Counted from the stretch's first letter, positions 8,140 through 17,484 are shown. The stretch: 50,041 nt of DNA from Daejeonella rubra (GCF_900103545.1 NZ_FNHH01000030.1:1-50041); one strand, 5' to 3'. Numbers and translations are program-made. The notes: generated from the sequence alone by a model not told the origin.

Positions 8140-10572
8140 ATGATTAAACGCTCCATTTTATTCCTGATAGCAGGTTTTTACTGTACAACAGGTCTCTTAG
8201 CTCAGGAAAACACAGCTTATCAAAAGCCACCGCAATCGATGATCAATCTGCTTGAAGCTCCTGTTAGTCCGGATATAAGGATCAGCTCTGACGGAGAATG
8301 GATGCTTTTACTCGAGATGTCAGGTCTTCCAACTATTAATGAATTATCCCAGCCTGAATTTCGTCTGGCCGGACTTCGAATTGATCCTTTAACCAATGGC
8401 CCGAGTCGTTCATCATTCTATACAGGAATAAAATTAAAATCGGTGAGTACAGGTGGAGAGTCTGTTTTCGCCGGACTACCCGCTGAACTTAAGCTTACCG
8501 ACATAAGCTGGTCGCCAGATGAGAGCAAGATCGCATTTACAAATACGAGCCAAAACGGTATTGAACTATGGGTTGCCGATTTGAAATCGCTCGAAGCAAA
8601 ACGCTTAGGGAAAGATCATATCAATAAAACTTATGGGAAAAGTTTTATATGGGCCCCAAACGGAAAGACAATTCTTGCTCAATTTGTTGACCTGAACAGG
8701 ACCGCATTAACTGAACCGAAGCTGACACCTCCCGGACCGGTTATTCAGGAAAATACAGGAAAATCGACCCCTTCCCCTACCTATCAGGACTTATTGAAAA
8801 ATCCTTATGATGAAATGGTATTCGATCATTTTTTAACATCACAGTTAAAGCTGGTCAATATTGAGGGCGAAAGCAGCAATTTCCTACAGCCGCAGATCAT
8901 CCGTTCAATGGAATATTCTCCGGATGGAGAGTATATTCTGCTTGCCAATATAAATCACCCCTATTCCTATACGGTGCCGATCGGTTTATTTCCTTTCACA
9001 ACTGCCGTTTATGATGAAAAAGGGAAGCTGGTGAAAAAGCTATTTGATGCACCACTGGCAGAAAATATTCCAGCAGGCTTTGATGGAGTTCCCAAAGGGC
9101 CAAGGGGATTTGGATGGCGTGCGGATAAAGGTGCGACTCTCTATTGGGTTGAGGCACTTGATAACGGTAACCCTGCACAGCAGGCAACAATACGCGATGT
9201 GGTTTATACTCTAGCCGCACCATTTAATCAGAATGCGCTTAAATTAGCCGACTGTTATTTCCGGTTTCATTCCATCGCATGGGGTGATGACAAACTGGCA
9301 ATTATTACGGAGCGCTGGTGGAAAACCAGGGCAGAAAGACGCATTTTCATAAAGCCAGGCAACGAGAGCTTCAGAGTAAATCTTTTTGACCGTTATTACG
9401 AGGATGCTTACAGTGATCCGGGAGTGTTGGTAACCAGGAAAAATGAATATAACAGAGATGTATTGTTAACAGAATTCAATGCCATAAAACGACTTAGCGA
9501 CCCTGATAATGTCAATATATTCAGTATAAGTGATGGTGCTTCACCGGAAGGTGATCGGCCACTTATTTTAAAGTTCAATATCAAAACTAAGATCAGGGAT
9601 ACCATTTTCCATTCAGCAGCACCCTATTTTGAGCGACCTATTTTCTTTAATAACGGTAAATTCATAATCAATAGCCGGGAGGCTACGGATACAGTAAAGA
9701 ATTATTACAGGGTCAATCTGTCAGATTCTGTCTATGCACAGATCACAAATTTTTCGAATCCTTATCCCGAACTAAATGGCGTTCAGAAAAAGCAGCTTAG
9801 TTATACCCGTTTGGATGGCATCAAGCTGGGGGCAACACTTTACTTACCCGCTGATTTCAAAACCGGTGATGCTCCGCTCCCTGTATTGATGTGGGCATAT
9901 CCGCGTGAATTTAAAACAACGGAAGCAGCCGGACAAGTTAAAGGATCTCCCTATACATTCAGTATTTTGAGCTCCGGATCGCCTGTTTACTGGGTTACCC
10001 GTGGATATGCCGTTCTCGACAACGCAGACATGCCTGTGGTTGGCGAAAGCAATAAGGATCCAAATGATACATTCATTGAACAGATCAGATATAACGCAGA
10101 GGCAGCCATTAACCATTTGGTGAAAATGGGAGTTGCCGACAGAAAACGTATTGCTATTGGAGGGCATTCGTATGGAGCATTTATGACCGCTAACCTTCTG
10201 GCACAAACTGATCTTTTCGCAGCTGGTATTGCACGAAGCGGAGCATATAACCGCAGCCTTACGCCATTTGGCTTTCAGGCTGAAGAACGAACCTTTTGGC
10301 AGGCCCCAGCGGTTTATAACAAAATGTCACCTTTCTCCTATGCCGATAAGATCAAAACTCCATTATTACTGATTCATGGGCTGGCCGATAATAATACCGG
10401 CACATTTCCCATGCAAAGTGAAAGGCTTTATACTGCCCTGAAGGGGCATGGAGCCATAACCAGACTGGTTTTACTTCCTTCTGAATCACATGCTTACAGA
10501 GCCAAAGAGTCCATTATGCATATGATGTGGGAAATGGATAACTGGCTAGAGAAATACGTAAAAAATAAATAA
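8140..10572 (+). CDS. Secreted S9-family prolyl-oligopeptidase-like peptidase (CGEP-like glutamyl endopeptidase type)
   Basis: 810 residues with a signal peptide (about 1-22, ending GLLAQ). The N-terminal half is a beta-propeller-like domain with SPDGEYILLANINHP-type repeats. The C-terminal third is an alpha/beta hydrolase with catalytic triad Ser677 (GGHSYGAF), Asp750 (HGLADNN) and His784 (SESHAYRA). The early stretch LSQPEFRLAGLRIDP closely resembles chloroplast-type glutamyl endopeptidases in S9, so cleavage after acidic residues is a reasonable but unproved guess. It is probably periplasmic or outer-membrane associated. An AT-rich stem-loop follows at 10577-10601. Confidence 0.88.
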   Translation: MIKRSILFLIAGFYCTTGLLAQENTAYQKPPQSMINLLEAPVSPDIRISSDGEWMLLLEMSGLPTINELSQPEFRLAGLRIDPLTNGPSRSSFYTGIKLKSVSTGGESVFAGLPAELKLTDISWSPDESKIAFTNTSQNGIELWVADLKSLEAKRLGKDHINKTYGKSFIWAPNGKTILAQFVDLNRTALTEPKLTPPGPVIQENTGKSTPSPTYQDLLKNPYDEMVFDHFLTSQLKLVNIEGESSNFLQPQIIRSMEYSPDGEYILLANINHPYSYTVPIGLFPFTTAVYDEKGKLVKKLFDAPLAENIPAGFDGVPKGPRGFGWRADKGATLYWVEALDNGNPAQQATIRDVVYTLAAPFNQNALKLADCYFRFHSIAWGDDKLAIITERWWKTRAERRIFIKPGNESFRVNLFDRYYEDAYSDPGVLVTRKNEYNRDVLLTEFNAIKRLSDPDNVNIFSISDGASPEGDRPLILKFNIKTKIRDTIFHSAAPYFERPIFFNNGKFIINSREATDTVKNYYRVNLSDSVYAQITNFSNPYPELNGVQKKQLSYTRLDGIKLGATLYLPADFKTGDAPLPVLMWAYPREFKTTEAAGQVKGSPYTFSILSSGSPVYWVTRGYAVLDNADMPVVGESNKDPNDTFIEQIRYNAEAAINHLVKMGVADRKRIAIGGHSYGAFMTANLLAQTDLFAAGIARSGAYNRSLTPFGFQAEERTFWQAPAVYNKMSPFSYADKIKTPLLLIHGLADNNTGTFPMQSERLYTALKGHGAITRLVLLPSESHAYRAKESIMHMMWEMDNWLEKYVKNK

Positions 10573-10576
10573 ATTA

Positions 10577-10601
10577 TTTTATGAAGATTTTTTTCATAAA
10601 A
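10577..10601 (+). terminator. AT-rich stem-loop after the S9 peptidase gene
   Basis: TTTTATGAA and TTCATAAAA form a 9-bp stem with a 7-nt loop, 5 nt after the stop codon. There is no GC core and no following T-run, so it may be a weak terminator or an mRNA 3'-end stabiliser rather than a strong stop. Confidence 0.4.
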
Positions 10602-10660
10602 GGAATGAAAGTTGCGGTCAGTAAAATAATATTAATTACAGTTTCAAATATTGATTCTTA

Positions 10661-12199
10661 ATGAGTATGGAGAGAAAGTCACATTTTACGGATAAGATAA
10701 AAGCCTCATATACAATACAGGGTGATAGCATTTATCTTGGCGCAGGTATTCTAGACGGGGAGATCATCGCCGATGCAGCAGTGAGCCTTCCTCTGAAGAT
10801 GATGAACAGACATGGCCTGATAGCAGGAGCTACAGGAACCGGAAAGACCCGTACCCTTCAATTAATAGCCGAACAACTTTCAGATGCCGGTGTTCCTGTA
10901 TTTATGCTGGATGTAAAGGGCGATCTTTCGGGATTAAACCATCCGGGCTCAAGCAATGCCAAAATTGAAGAAAGATCTCTGGCTCTAAATAAGGCCTATG
11001 AACCTACAGGTTTTCCTGTTGAACTATATTCTCTCTCCGGAAAGAAAGGAGCCCAAATGCGCGCAAGTGTACTTGAATTTGGCCCTGTATTGTTGTCAAA
11101 GATCCTCGGACTAAATGATACCCAATCCGGAGTGATGTCGGTCATTTTCAAATATGCTGATGACAGCAAACTATTACTGGTTGATCTGAACGACCTGAAA
11201 AAAGTAATTTCTTATCTTTCGAGTGGCCCCGGAGCTGCTGAAATAAAGGAAAGCTACGGCAGTATCTCGGCATCAACATCAGGAACGATACTCAGAAAAA
11301 TAGTTACCCTCGAACAGCAGGGCCTCTCACAGATCTTTGGTGAGCGATCTTTTGATATACAGGATCTTTTCAGCCGGATCGACGGTAAGGGAGTGATCAG
11401 CCTTCTTAACATCTCGGATGTTCAGAATCAGCCGGTATTATTTTCAACCTTTCTGCTTAGCCTGCTTGCCGAGATCTTTTATACCATGCCGGAAGCGGGC
11501 GACACTGATAAACCCAAATTAGTTTTCTTTTTTGATGAGGCTCACTTACTATTCAAAGACTCGCCAAAGGCCTTCCTTGAACAAATTGAAACAATCATCA
11601 GACTAATACGTTCTAAAGGCGTTGGGGTTTTCTTCTGTACACAAACTCCAATGGACGTTCCTGAAAGTGTACTCGGTCAGCTCGGAAACAGAGTGCAGCA
11701 TGCATTACGCGCCTTTACTCCAAACGATGTTGATGCGCTAAAGAAAACTGTAAATACCTATCCACGTTCCGAGTTTTATGAAATAGACCGTGTTCTGACC
11801 TCATTGGGTACAGGACAGGCACTAATAACAGTTCTCAATGAGAAAGGTATTCCTACAGAAGTTGCAGCGACTCATTTAAGTCCGCCACGATCTATCATGG
11901 GACCAATGTCTGAAGCGGACTGCGATACAGTGATGCAGACAAGTACACTTTACCAAAAATATCAGGAAATTGTAGATCCGGTTAGCGCACATGACATCCT
12001 GACCAAAAGGGTTAATGAAAAACTTGCGGAAGAAGAACAAACTACATCGGTAAGCAGTAAAAGGGAAGAAAAAAGCACTTTCGAACAGGTAATTAATGCA
12101 CCCATTACCCGCCAAATTGGAACAGCCATAGTAAGAGGGCTATTCGGAATGCTGAGCGGTAAGAAACCCCGGTCTGGAGGAAGTACATTCCGGTTTTAA
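10661..12199 (+). CDS. HerA-like ATPase, DUF853 (YjgR) family
   Basis: 512 residues. Walker A is visible as AGATGTGKTRTLQL near residue 50 and Walker B as KLVFFFDEAHLLF near residue 290, followed by IIRLIRSKGVGVFFCTQ, a sensor-like stretch. This matches the DUF853/YjgR branch of the HerA-FtsK ATPase superfamily. Members are DNA-translocase-like ATPases of unknown cellular role. The C-terminal 70 residues are charged and low-complexity, then end in an IGTAIVRGLFGMLSGKK segment. It stands alone, without a NurA nuclease neighbour, so a classical HerA-NurA end-resection role is not supported. Met3 is an alternative start. Confidence 0.88.
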   Translation: MSMERKSHFTDKIKASYTIQGDSIYLGAGILDGEIIADAAVSLPLKMMNRHGLIAGATGTGKTRTLQLIAEQLSDAGVPVFMLDVKGDLSGLNHPGSSNAKIEERSLALNKAYEPTGFPVELYSLSGKKGAQMRASVLEFGPVLLSKILGLNDTQSGVMSVIFKYADDSKLLLVDLNDLKKVISYLSSGPGAAEIKESYGSISASTSGTILRKIVTLEQQGLSQIFGERSFDIQDLFSRIDGKGVISLLNISDVQNQPVLFSTFLLSLLAEIFYTMPEAGDTDKPKLVFFFDEAHLLFKDSPKAFLEQIETIIRLIRSKGVGVFFCTQTPMDVPESVLGQLGNRVQHALRAFTPNDVDALKKTVNTYPRSEFYEIDRVLTSLGTGQALITVLNEKGIPTEVAATHLSPPRSIMGPMSEADCDTVMQTSTLYQKYQEIVDPVSAHDILTKRVNEKLAEEEQTTSVSSKREEKSTFEQVINAPITRQIGTAIVRGLFGMLSGKKPRSGGSTFRF

Positions 12200-12270
12200 T
12201 CACAGAGCAATTCTACTCAAGAATCTGACCTATAAACAGAAATAAATTATTAACTCAATTTAAGATAACC

Positions 12271-13185
12271 ATGAAACCTACTTTAGTAATCCTCGCAGCA
12301 GGAATGGCAAGCCGATACGGCAGTATGAAACAAACAGATGGATTTGGACCAAACGGTGAAACAATAATTGAATATTCTATTTACGACGCGATAAAGGCCG
12401 GTTTCGGTAAAGTGATCTTTGTGATCAAAGAAGAGTTTGCTGAAAATTTCAAAGGTATTTTTGAGCCTAAGCTACAGGGAAAGATCGAAACTGACTATGT
12501 TTTCCAGACATTCGACCTTAAGCCTTTCAACATCGATATTGAGATCGAAAGAGCAAAGCCATGGGGAACAGCGCATGCAGTTCTAGCGGCCCGTGATGCC
12601 GTAAAGGAGCCTTTTTGTGTAATAAATGCAGATGATTTCTATGGCCGTGAGTCTTACCAAAAGATGGCCGATTTTCTGAATAATGAAGTGAATGACGAGG
12701 AATTTTCAATGATCGGATTTCAGATCGACAAAACACTTTCCGAGCATGGTTCTGTTTCAAGAGGAGTTTGTGAAGTAGATTCGGACGGCAACCTGACAGA
12801 GATTCATGAGCGTACCAAAGTTTATTTTAAAACTGATGATACCGGAAAGAACAATATTGTATTTGAAGAGAACGGTCGTGAGTTCCCTTTGAACTCTGAT
12901 ACACGCGTCTCCATGAATTTCTGGGGATTCACCACGAAGGTATTCGACCTAACGGCAAAATTGTTCAAAGAATTTGCTTTAGCCAATATTGAAAATCCAA
13001 AGGCCGAATTTTTCATCCCTCTGGTAGCTGAAAGTCTGATAAAGAATAAGCAGGCATCCTTCAAAGTTATCCCTACACAAAACCAGTGGTTTGGAGTTAC
13101 TTATGTTGAGGATAAACCAATTGTACAGGAGAGTATCGACAAACTGGTTGCTTCCGGCGAATACCCGGCTAACCTTTGGGCCTAA
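12271..13185 (+). CDS. Sugar-phosphate nucleotidyltransferase family protein
   Basis: 304 residues. The N-terminus LVILAAGMASRYGSMKQTD is a variant of the nucleotidyltransferase signature LAAGxGxR...K. INADDFYG carries the metal-binding Asp. ERAKPWGTAHAVLAA also fits the family. The protein should transfer a nucleotidyl group to a sugar phosphate, but the sugar and nucleotide cannot be assigned, and there are no nucleotide-sugar pathway neighbours. It ends 8 nt before a strong terminator, so it closes the plus-strand block. Confidence 0.87.
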   Translation: MKPTLVILAAGMASRYGSMKQTDGFGPNGETIIEYSIYDAIKAGFGKVIFVIKEEFAENFKGIFEPKLQGKIETDYVFQTFDLKPFNIDIEIERAKPWGTAHAVLAARDAVKEPFCVINADDFYGRESYQKMADFLNNEVNDEEFSMIGFQIDKTLSEHGSVSRGVCEVDSDGNLTEIHERTKVYFKTDDTGKNNIVFEENGREFPLNSDTRVSMNFWGFTTKVFDLTAKLFKEFALANIENPKAEFFIPLVAESLIKNKQASFKVIPTQNQWFGVTYVEDKPIVQESIDKLVASGEYPANLWA

Positions 13186-13193
13186 TTATTTAG

Positions 13194-13235
13194 AGTACAC
13201 TGACTGAATTGTTCAATCCAGTCAGTGTACTTTTT
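13194..13235 (+). terminator. Strong Rho-independent terminator
   Basis: AGTACACTGACTG pairs perfectly with CAGTCAGTGTACT (13-bp stem, 12-nt loop), followed by TTTTT. It lies 8 nt after the nucleotidyltransferase stop and separates this plus-strand block from the convergent minus-strand genes. Confidence 0.9.
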
Positions 13236-13302
13236 GGATTACCATAGTAAAATAATCCTGAATTGCCTTCTGATCAAAATACTTCCCAAATAGCAGGCCC
13301 AA

Positions 13303-14382
13303 TCAATTTAATATCGCTGAAAGCTCATTTTCTATTCGCCTGTTCCATTCCGCTTGTTTGAATTTATTCATTCCATGGCTTGTTTCATCATCATACCTGG
13401 TTTGCAGCTTATTCATTTCCCTGTAAAATTCAAGGTATTCAACATTGATTATACCCTCATAATTATCAGGATTCAACTTTTCTGACCTCAGCTTATCCTT
13501 AAACTTCTCGGCGATGATCTTTACCAGGTCAAAATGCTTCTGTTCATGATTCAGGCTATAGTCATTCTTTATTCCGGATGAGGCCCAGGACGCACTTTTT
13601 GGTACAAAAACTTTCATTGAAAGGTTCAGATCAATGATTCCGTCTTTAATTTCTCTCCGAAGATCATAACCCATATAAGTAGACACTGCTGCCATGAAGC
13701 GGCTGGATGAAGGAACTTTTTCGCGAAAATCGTTCCAGACCAATGGCCTGGATGATTGATAATAAACTGTATCCGGATGCTGAACCAGGTAGTCAGAAAA
13801 TGAAATATTAACTCCTTTGGCAAGCTGTATATTTTTTGAAGACTCCTTATTTATCCAGGCATCAAAATGCTTCAAACTACTTGAAAGCATCTTACGCAAT
13901 GAAGGTTCCAGAATACTCAGGTCATTAATTGACCGGGTATATTTAACAGAGGCGCTGTATTGTGTAAGTGAAACCTCGCCCCATTCCTTTTGAAGGTTAA
14001 ACTGAAATTCAAGCACCATACTTCCACTTACCCGGTTCACCCCAGTTAGTGACTCTGTAATTTCACACTCTTTGATATGGATAACTATTGGTCTGGCTGA
14101 AGGATTCTTCACCACACCATTAAAAATGAAATTACGGATAGCCTCAAACCCTCCCCCTTGCAGATCTGTTTGATATATTGCAGGCTTTAATCCCGGTTTG
14201 GAAAGGTAAAGACTGGCAATGAGTGGTTGGCCAATACGATCATCCTTAACCTTGCTTATATAAAAATCAGGATTACTTAGAATTGTTTTCCCATGAATAA
14301 GCCTGATCGGATCCGGCAAAACAGCGGAAGGCAAAATGGCCAGTACCATCAGGGAAACTAAAAACAAAAGCCGCTTTTTCAC
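13303..14382 (-). CDS. Secreted DUF922-type putative zinc metallopeptidase
   Basis: 359 residues with an N-terminal signal peptide (KKRLLFLVSLMVLAILPSAV) and a GTG start. The C-terminal 170 residues match DUF922: RPLVWNDFREKVP, then a candidate zinc motif HEQKHFD (HExxH) in SLNHEQKHFDLVKI, and finally RYDDETSHGMNKFKQAEWN. The N-terminal half is not recognised. Family knowledge suggests a secreted zinc-dependent peptidase, but activity is not established. It lies about 100 nt downstream of dnaK with a terminator between, so it is probably transcribed separately. Confidence 0.72.
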   Translation of the reverse strand: MKKRLLFLVSLMVLAILPSAVLPDPIRLIHGKTILSNPDFYISKVKDDRIGQPLIASLYLSKPGLKPAIYQTDLQGGGFEAIRNFIFNGVVKNPSARPIVIHIKECEITESLTGVNRVSGSMVLEFQFNLQKEWGEVSLTQYSASVKYTRSINDLSILEPSLRKMLSSSLKHFDAWINKESSKNIQLAKGVNISFSDYLVQHPDTVYYQSSRPLVWNDFREKVPSSSRFMAAVSTYMGYDLRREIKDGIIDLNLSMKVFVPKSASWASSGIKNDYSLNHEQKHFDLVKIIAEKFKDKLRSEKLNPDNYEGIINVEYLEFYREMNKLQTRYDDETSHGMNKFKQAEWNRRIENELSAILN

Positions 14383-14428
14383 CTTTTATGAACGATTCTG
14401 CATTGAAATTGTTGTATTGATCTTAAAA

Positions 14429-14461
14429 ACAAAAAAAGGCTGCCTTGGATAAAGCAACCTT
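14429..14461 (-). terminator. Rho-independent terminator of dnaK
   Basis: On the minus strand, AAGGTTGC pairs with GCAGCCTT (8 bp with one G-U), followed by a run of seven T. It begins 22 nt beyond the dnaK stop codon. Confidence 0.85.
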
Positions 14462-14483
14462 CTTTTGTATTGAGAATTAAGAA

Positions 14484-16394
14484 TTACTTCTTATCGTCTT
14501 CTTTCACTTCTTCGAAGTCAACATCGGTAACATGATCTCCTGCTTCTTCAGCAGAAGCACTTGCTCCTTGTGATGCATCCTGTCCGGCATCCTGAGATGC
14601 TTTATACATATCTTCTGAAGCTACATTCCACGCTGCCTGAAGTTCAGCCTGAGCTGTATCAATTGTCGCGAAATCTTTTGCTGCATGAGCATCTTTAAGT
14701 TTCTTCAAACCTTCTTCAATAGGAGCTTTTTTATCATCAGCTAATTTATCTCCATATTCCTTCAATTGCTTTTCGGTAGAGAAGATCAGCGCATCGGCGG
14801 CATTCAGTTTTTCAACTTCTTCGCGTGCTATTTTATCAGATTCAGCGTTTGCTTCCGCTTCATCTTTCATTTTCTTGATCTCTTCATCAGTTAAACCTGA
14901 AGAAGCCTCAATACGAATCTTCTGCTCTTTATTCGTTGCTTTATCCTTTGCTGCTACGTGTAAGATACCGTTAGCATCAATATCAAAAGTTACTTCGATC
15001 TGCGGAATACCACGTGGTGAAGGTGGAATACCATCCAGGTGGAAACGACCAATTGTTCTGTTTTGGTTTGCCATCGGGCGTTCACCCTGCAAAATATGAA
15101 TCTCTACAGATGGCTGATTATCAGATGCTGTTGAGAACACTTCCGACTTTTTAGAAGGAATAGTAGTATTTGCCTCGATCAGTTTGGTCATTACACCACC
15201 CATTGTTTCAATTCCTAATGAAAGCGGGGTAACGTCAAGTAATAATACATCTTTAACCTCTCCTGTTAATACACCACCCTGAATAGCTGCACCAATGGCA
15301 ACCACTTCATCAGGATTCACACCTTTAGAAGGCTCTTTACCAAAGAATGCCTTAACAGCATCCTGTATAGCAGGAATACGTGTTGAACCACCTACAAGGA
15401 TGATCTCATCGATATCAGAAGTACTTAAACCAGCGTTCTTTAATGCTTTCTTACAAGGCTCAATGGTTCTTTTGATCAAACTGTCTGCCAGCTGCTCAAA
15501 TTTCGCACGGGTCAATGATTTAACAAGGTGCTTCGGCATTCCGTCGCCTGCTGAAATATATGGAAGGTTGATCTCGGTTTGTGCAGTACTTGACAATTCG
15601 ATCTTAGCTTTTTCAGCAGCTTCTTTCAAACGTTGAAGAGCCATTGGATCTTTACGAAGATCGATACCCTCATCACTCTTAAACTCATCAGCCATCCAGT
15701 CAATGATCACTGCATCAAAGTCATCACCACCAAGATGAGTATCACCATCAGTAGATTTTACTTCAAATACACCATCACCTAACTCAAGAACAGAAACATC
15801 ATGTGTACCACCACCACAGTCGAACACTACAATTTTCATATCCTTATGAGCCTTGTCTAATCCGTAAGCAAGTGCTGCAGCTGTAGGCTCATTAATGATA
15901 CGTGAAACCTTCAAACCAGCAATTTCACCAGCCTCTTTCGTTGCCTGACGCTGTGCATCATTAAAGTAAGCAGGAACAGTAATAACTGCTTCTGTCACTT
16001 CATGGCCTAAGAAATCTTCGGCTGTTTTCTTCATTTTCTGCAAGATCATTGCAGAGATCTCCTGAGGAGTATATAAACGATCGTCTATCTTAACACGAGG
16101 AGTATTATTATCTCCTTTAACCACTGTGTATGGTACACGGGCCATTTCATTTGTAACCTCACCAAAGCTATTACCCATGAATCGCTTGATTGAAGAAATG
16201 GTTTTCGTCGGGTTTGTGATCGCCTGACGTTTCGCCGGATCTCCTACCTTACGTTCTCCATTGTCAACAAATGCAACAATTGAAGGGGTAGTACGTTTAC
16301 CTTCACTGTTTGGGATAACTACAGGCTCATTACCCTCCATTACTGATACGCATGAATTTGTAGTTCCTAAGTCAATACCAATTATCTTTGCCAT
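14484..16394 (-). CDS. dnaK: Molecular chaperone DnaK (Hsp70)
   Basis: 636 residues, full length. ATPase-domain motifs are intact: GIDLGTTNSCVSVMEG at the N-terminus, VPAYFNDAQRQATKEAG, INEPTAAALAYGLDK, FDCGGGTHDVSVLEL and ILVGGSTRIPAIQ. The linker DVLLLDVTPLSLGIET leads to the substrate-binding domain and lid, and the acidic tail ends DVDFEEVKEDDKK. No dnaJ or grpE is adjacent. The upstream 401-nt gap holds a sigma-54-like element and two TGACAG repeats that may be heat-shock control sites. The gene sits just beyond the rplQ terminator of the ribosomal superoperon. Confidence 0.99.
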   Translation of the reverse strand: MAKIIGIDLGTTNSCVSVMEGNEPVVIPNSEGKRTTPSIVAFVDNGERKVGDPAKRQAITNPTKTISSIKRFMGNSFGEVTNEMARVPYTVVKGDNNTPRVKIDDRLYTPQEISAMILQKMKKTAEDFLGHEVTEAVITVPAYFNDAQRQATKEAGEIAGLKVSRIINEPTAAALAYGLDKAHKDMKIVVFDCGGGTHDVSVLELGDGVFEVKSTDGDTHLGGDDFDAVIIDWMADEFKSDEGIDLRKDPMALQRLKEAAEKAKIELSSTAQTEINLPYISAGDGMPKHLVKSLTRAKFEQLADSLIKRTIEPCKKALKNAGLSTSDIDEIILVGGSTRIPAIQDAVKAFFGKEPSKGVNPDEVVAIGAAIQGGVLTGEVKDVLLLDVTPLSLGIETMGGVMTKLIEANTTIPSKKSEVFSTASDNQPSVEIHILQGERPMANQNRTIGRFHLDGIPPSPRGIPQIEVTFDIDANGILHVAAKDKATNKEQKIRIEASSGLTDEEIKKMKDEAEANAESDKIAREEVEKLNAADALIFSTEKQLKEYGDKLADDKKAPIEEGLKKLKDAHAAKDFATIDTAQAELQAAWNVASEDMYKASQDAGQDASQGASASAEEAGDHVTDVDFEEVKEDDKK

Positions 16395-16440
16395 ATTATA
16401 ATCCTTCTTAAATTTATTTTAGTTTACCACTTTGTAATTA

Positions 16441-16456
16441 ACAAGGCTTGTGCCAA
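16441..16456 (-). promoter_or_regulatory. Sigma-54-like promoter element upstream of dnaK
   Basis: On the minus strand, TTGGCAC-N5-TTGT has the spacing of a sigma-54 -24/-12 promoter (10 nt between GG and the -12 pair), but the -12 GC is replaced by GT. It lies 47 nt before the dnaK ATG. This could be a real sigma-54 promoter, a Bacteroidota heat-shock element of similar form, or chance. Confidence 0.35.
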
Positions 16457-16471
16457 TTAAGATCTAACCAT

Positions 16472-16527
16472 AAATGACAGTATTTTGCCATTGATTGGAT
16501 AGAAATCAGACTTTTTTAAAATGACAG
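16472..16527 (-). promoter_or_regulatory. Paired TGACAG motifs upstream of dnaK
   Basis: AAATGACAG occurs at 16472-16480 and 16519-16527, 47 nt apart. Each is followed a few bases later by TGCCA or TGGCA, so each looks like a half-symmetric site. The position, 80-130 nt upstream of dnaK, would suit a regulator or heat-shock factor. Unproven. Confidence 0.3.
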
Positions 16528-16542
16528 GTTGGCAGTAATGGA

Positions 16543-16628
16543 GTAGTGAGTACTGAGTAGTTAGTACTTAGTACTGAACATTATATACTGTAGTTAAGTA
16601 TCATGATAAATAACTAAGGTATGATACC
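16543..16628. repeat. Degenerate short-word repeat (AGTA/TTAGTA type)
   Basis: The words AGTAGTGAGTACTGAGTAG and TTAGTACTTAGTACTGA follow one another, then an AT-rich stretch and the palindrome GGTAT-G-ATACC. It resembles one arm of the degenerate-arm elements found between the ribosomal genes, but the complementary arm is not clear. Confidence 0.4.
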
Positions 16629-16748
16629 TGTATTTAGGAAGGATATTGAAAAATTAGAGTCCAGGATGGGGGTAATTTAAGTGGAAGCCGAAAATAATTA
16701 AAGCAGAGACTAATATTTAACAAAATTCAGAATAAAGGGCATAAACGC

Positions 16749-16777
16749 AAAAGACCTGCTCATTGAGCAGGTCTTTT
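16749..16777 (-). terminator. Terminator of the ribosomal superoperon, after rplQ
   Basis: AAAAGACCTGCTC pairs perfectly with GAGCAGGTCTTTT around an ATT loop (13 bp). It lies 19 nt past the rplQ stop. It is symmetric enough to work in both directions, but on the minus strand it ends the rplC-rplQ transcript. Confidence 0.92.
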
Positions 16778-16795
16778 GTATAAATTAAGAAGAAA

Positions 16796-17413
16796 TTACT
16801 CTCCTTTTTTCTCTTCTGACTGAGTATCCTCAGCAGGAGTTTCCTCTGCCGAAGGAGCCTCAACCTGAGTTTCCTCAGTCGCAGGAACCTCTGCCTGAAT
16901 TTCTTCAGTAGCAACAGCTTCAACAACTTCTTCTTTTTCAGCTTTAGGAGCAGCTTTTGCAGCTACTGCAGGAGCATCATCAGCTTTCTTAGCTTTTGAA
17001 CCACGACGGCGAGTAGTTTTCTTTTCAGCAACTGCATCACCTGAAGTGTAGATTTCGTTGTAATCAACTAATTCGATTAGTGCCATAGATGCATTATCCC
17101 CTAAACGATTTCCCATTTTAAGAATACGGGTATAACCACCTGGACGATCAGCAACCTTAGCAGCGATATCGCGGAAAAGGATAGATACCACTTCCTTATT
17201 TTGTAAGTAACTGAATACTGTACGACGTGAGTGAGTAGTATCGTCTTTTGACCTTGTAATGATTGGTTCAACATATACACGTAAAGCTTTAGCTTTAGCA
17301 AGTGTAGTTGTAATGCGCTTGTGTAGGATAAGCGAAGAAGCCATATTGGCAAGCATCGCTCTGCGATGACTGTCTGTACGACTTAAATGGTTTACTTTTT
17401 TACCGTGTCTCAT
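16796..17413 (-). CDS. rplQ: 50S ribosomal protein L17 with acidic C-terminal extension
   Basis: 205 residues. Residues 1-125 are the L17 core (MRHGKKVNHLSRTDSHRRAM, then RAxxEPIITRSK-like and NRLGDNASMALIELVDYN). Residues 140-205 form an unusual tail of Ala, Glu, Pro and Thr (EEVVEAVATEEIQAEVPATE and similar repeats). Bacterial L17 is normally 115-130 residues, but long tails occur in Bacteroidota. The tail is likely disordered. This is the last gene of the superoperon. Confidence 0.97.
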   Translation of the reverse strand: MRHGKKVNHLSRTDSHRRAMLANMASSLILHKRITTTLAKAKALRVYVEPIITRSKDDTTHSRRTVFSYLQNKEVVSILFRDIAAKVADRPGGYTRILKMGNRLGDNASMALIELVDYNEIYTSGDAVAEKKTTRRRGSKAKKADDAPAVAAKAAPKAEKEEVVEAVATEEIQAEVPATEETQVEAPSAEETPAEDTQSEEKKGE

Positions 17414-17484
17414 TGTTTGTTTGATTGTGCACGTGCATACCGTCGATCAACCTTTCGGGATCGGGAATTATGCATTTCGCTTAT

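Larger units (their letters stand above)
16395..16795. other. 401-nt gap upstream of dnaK, downstream of rplQ
   Basis: It contains no convincing gene. From dnaK outward it holds a sigma-54-like -24/-12 element (16441-16456), two AAATGACAG repeats (16472-16480, 16519-16527), a low-complexity word repeat built on AGTAGTGAG/TTAGTACTTAG (16543-16580) with a small palindrome GGTATGATACC (16618-16628), and the rplQ terminator (16749-16777). Confidence 0.7.

Noticed and set aside
16717..16926. Leu/Arg-rich minus-strand frame at the rplQ end
   Set aside because: It is an alternative frame of the low-complexity rplQ tail and the terminator.
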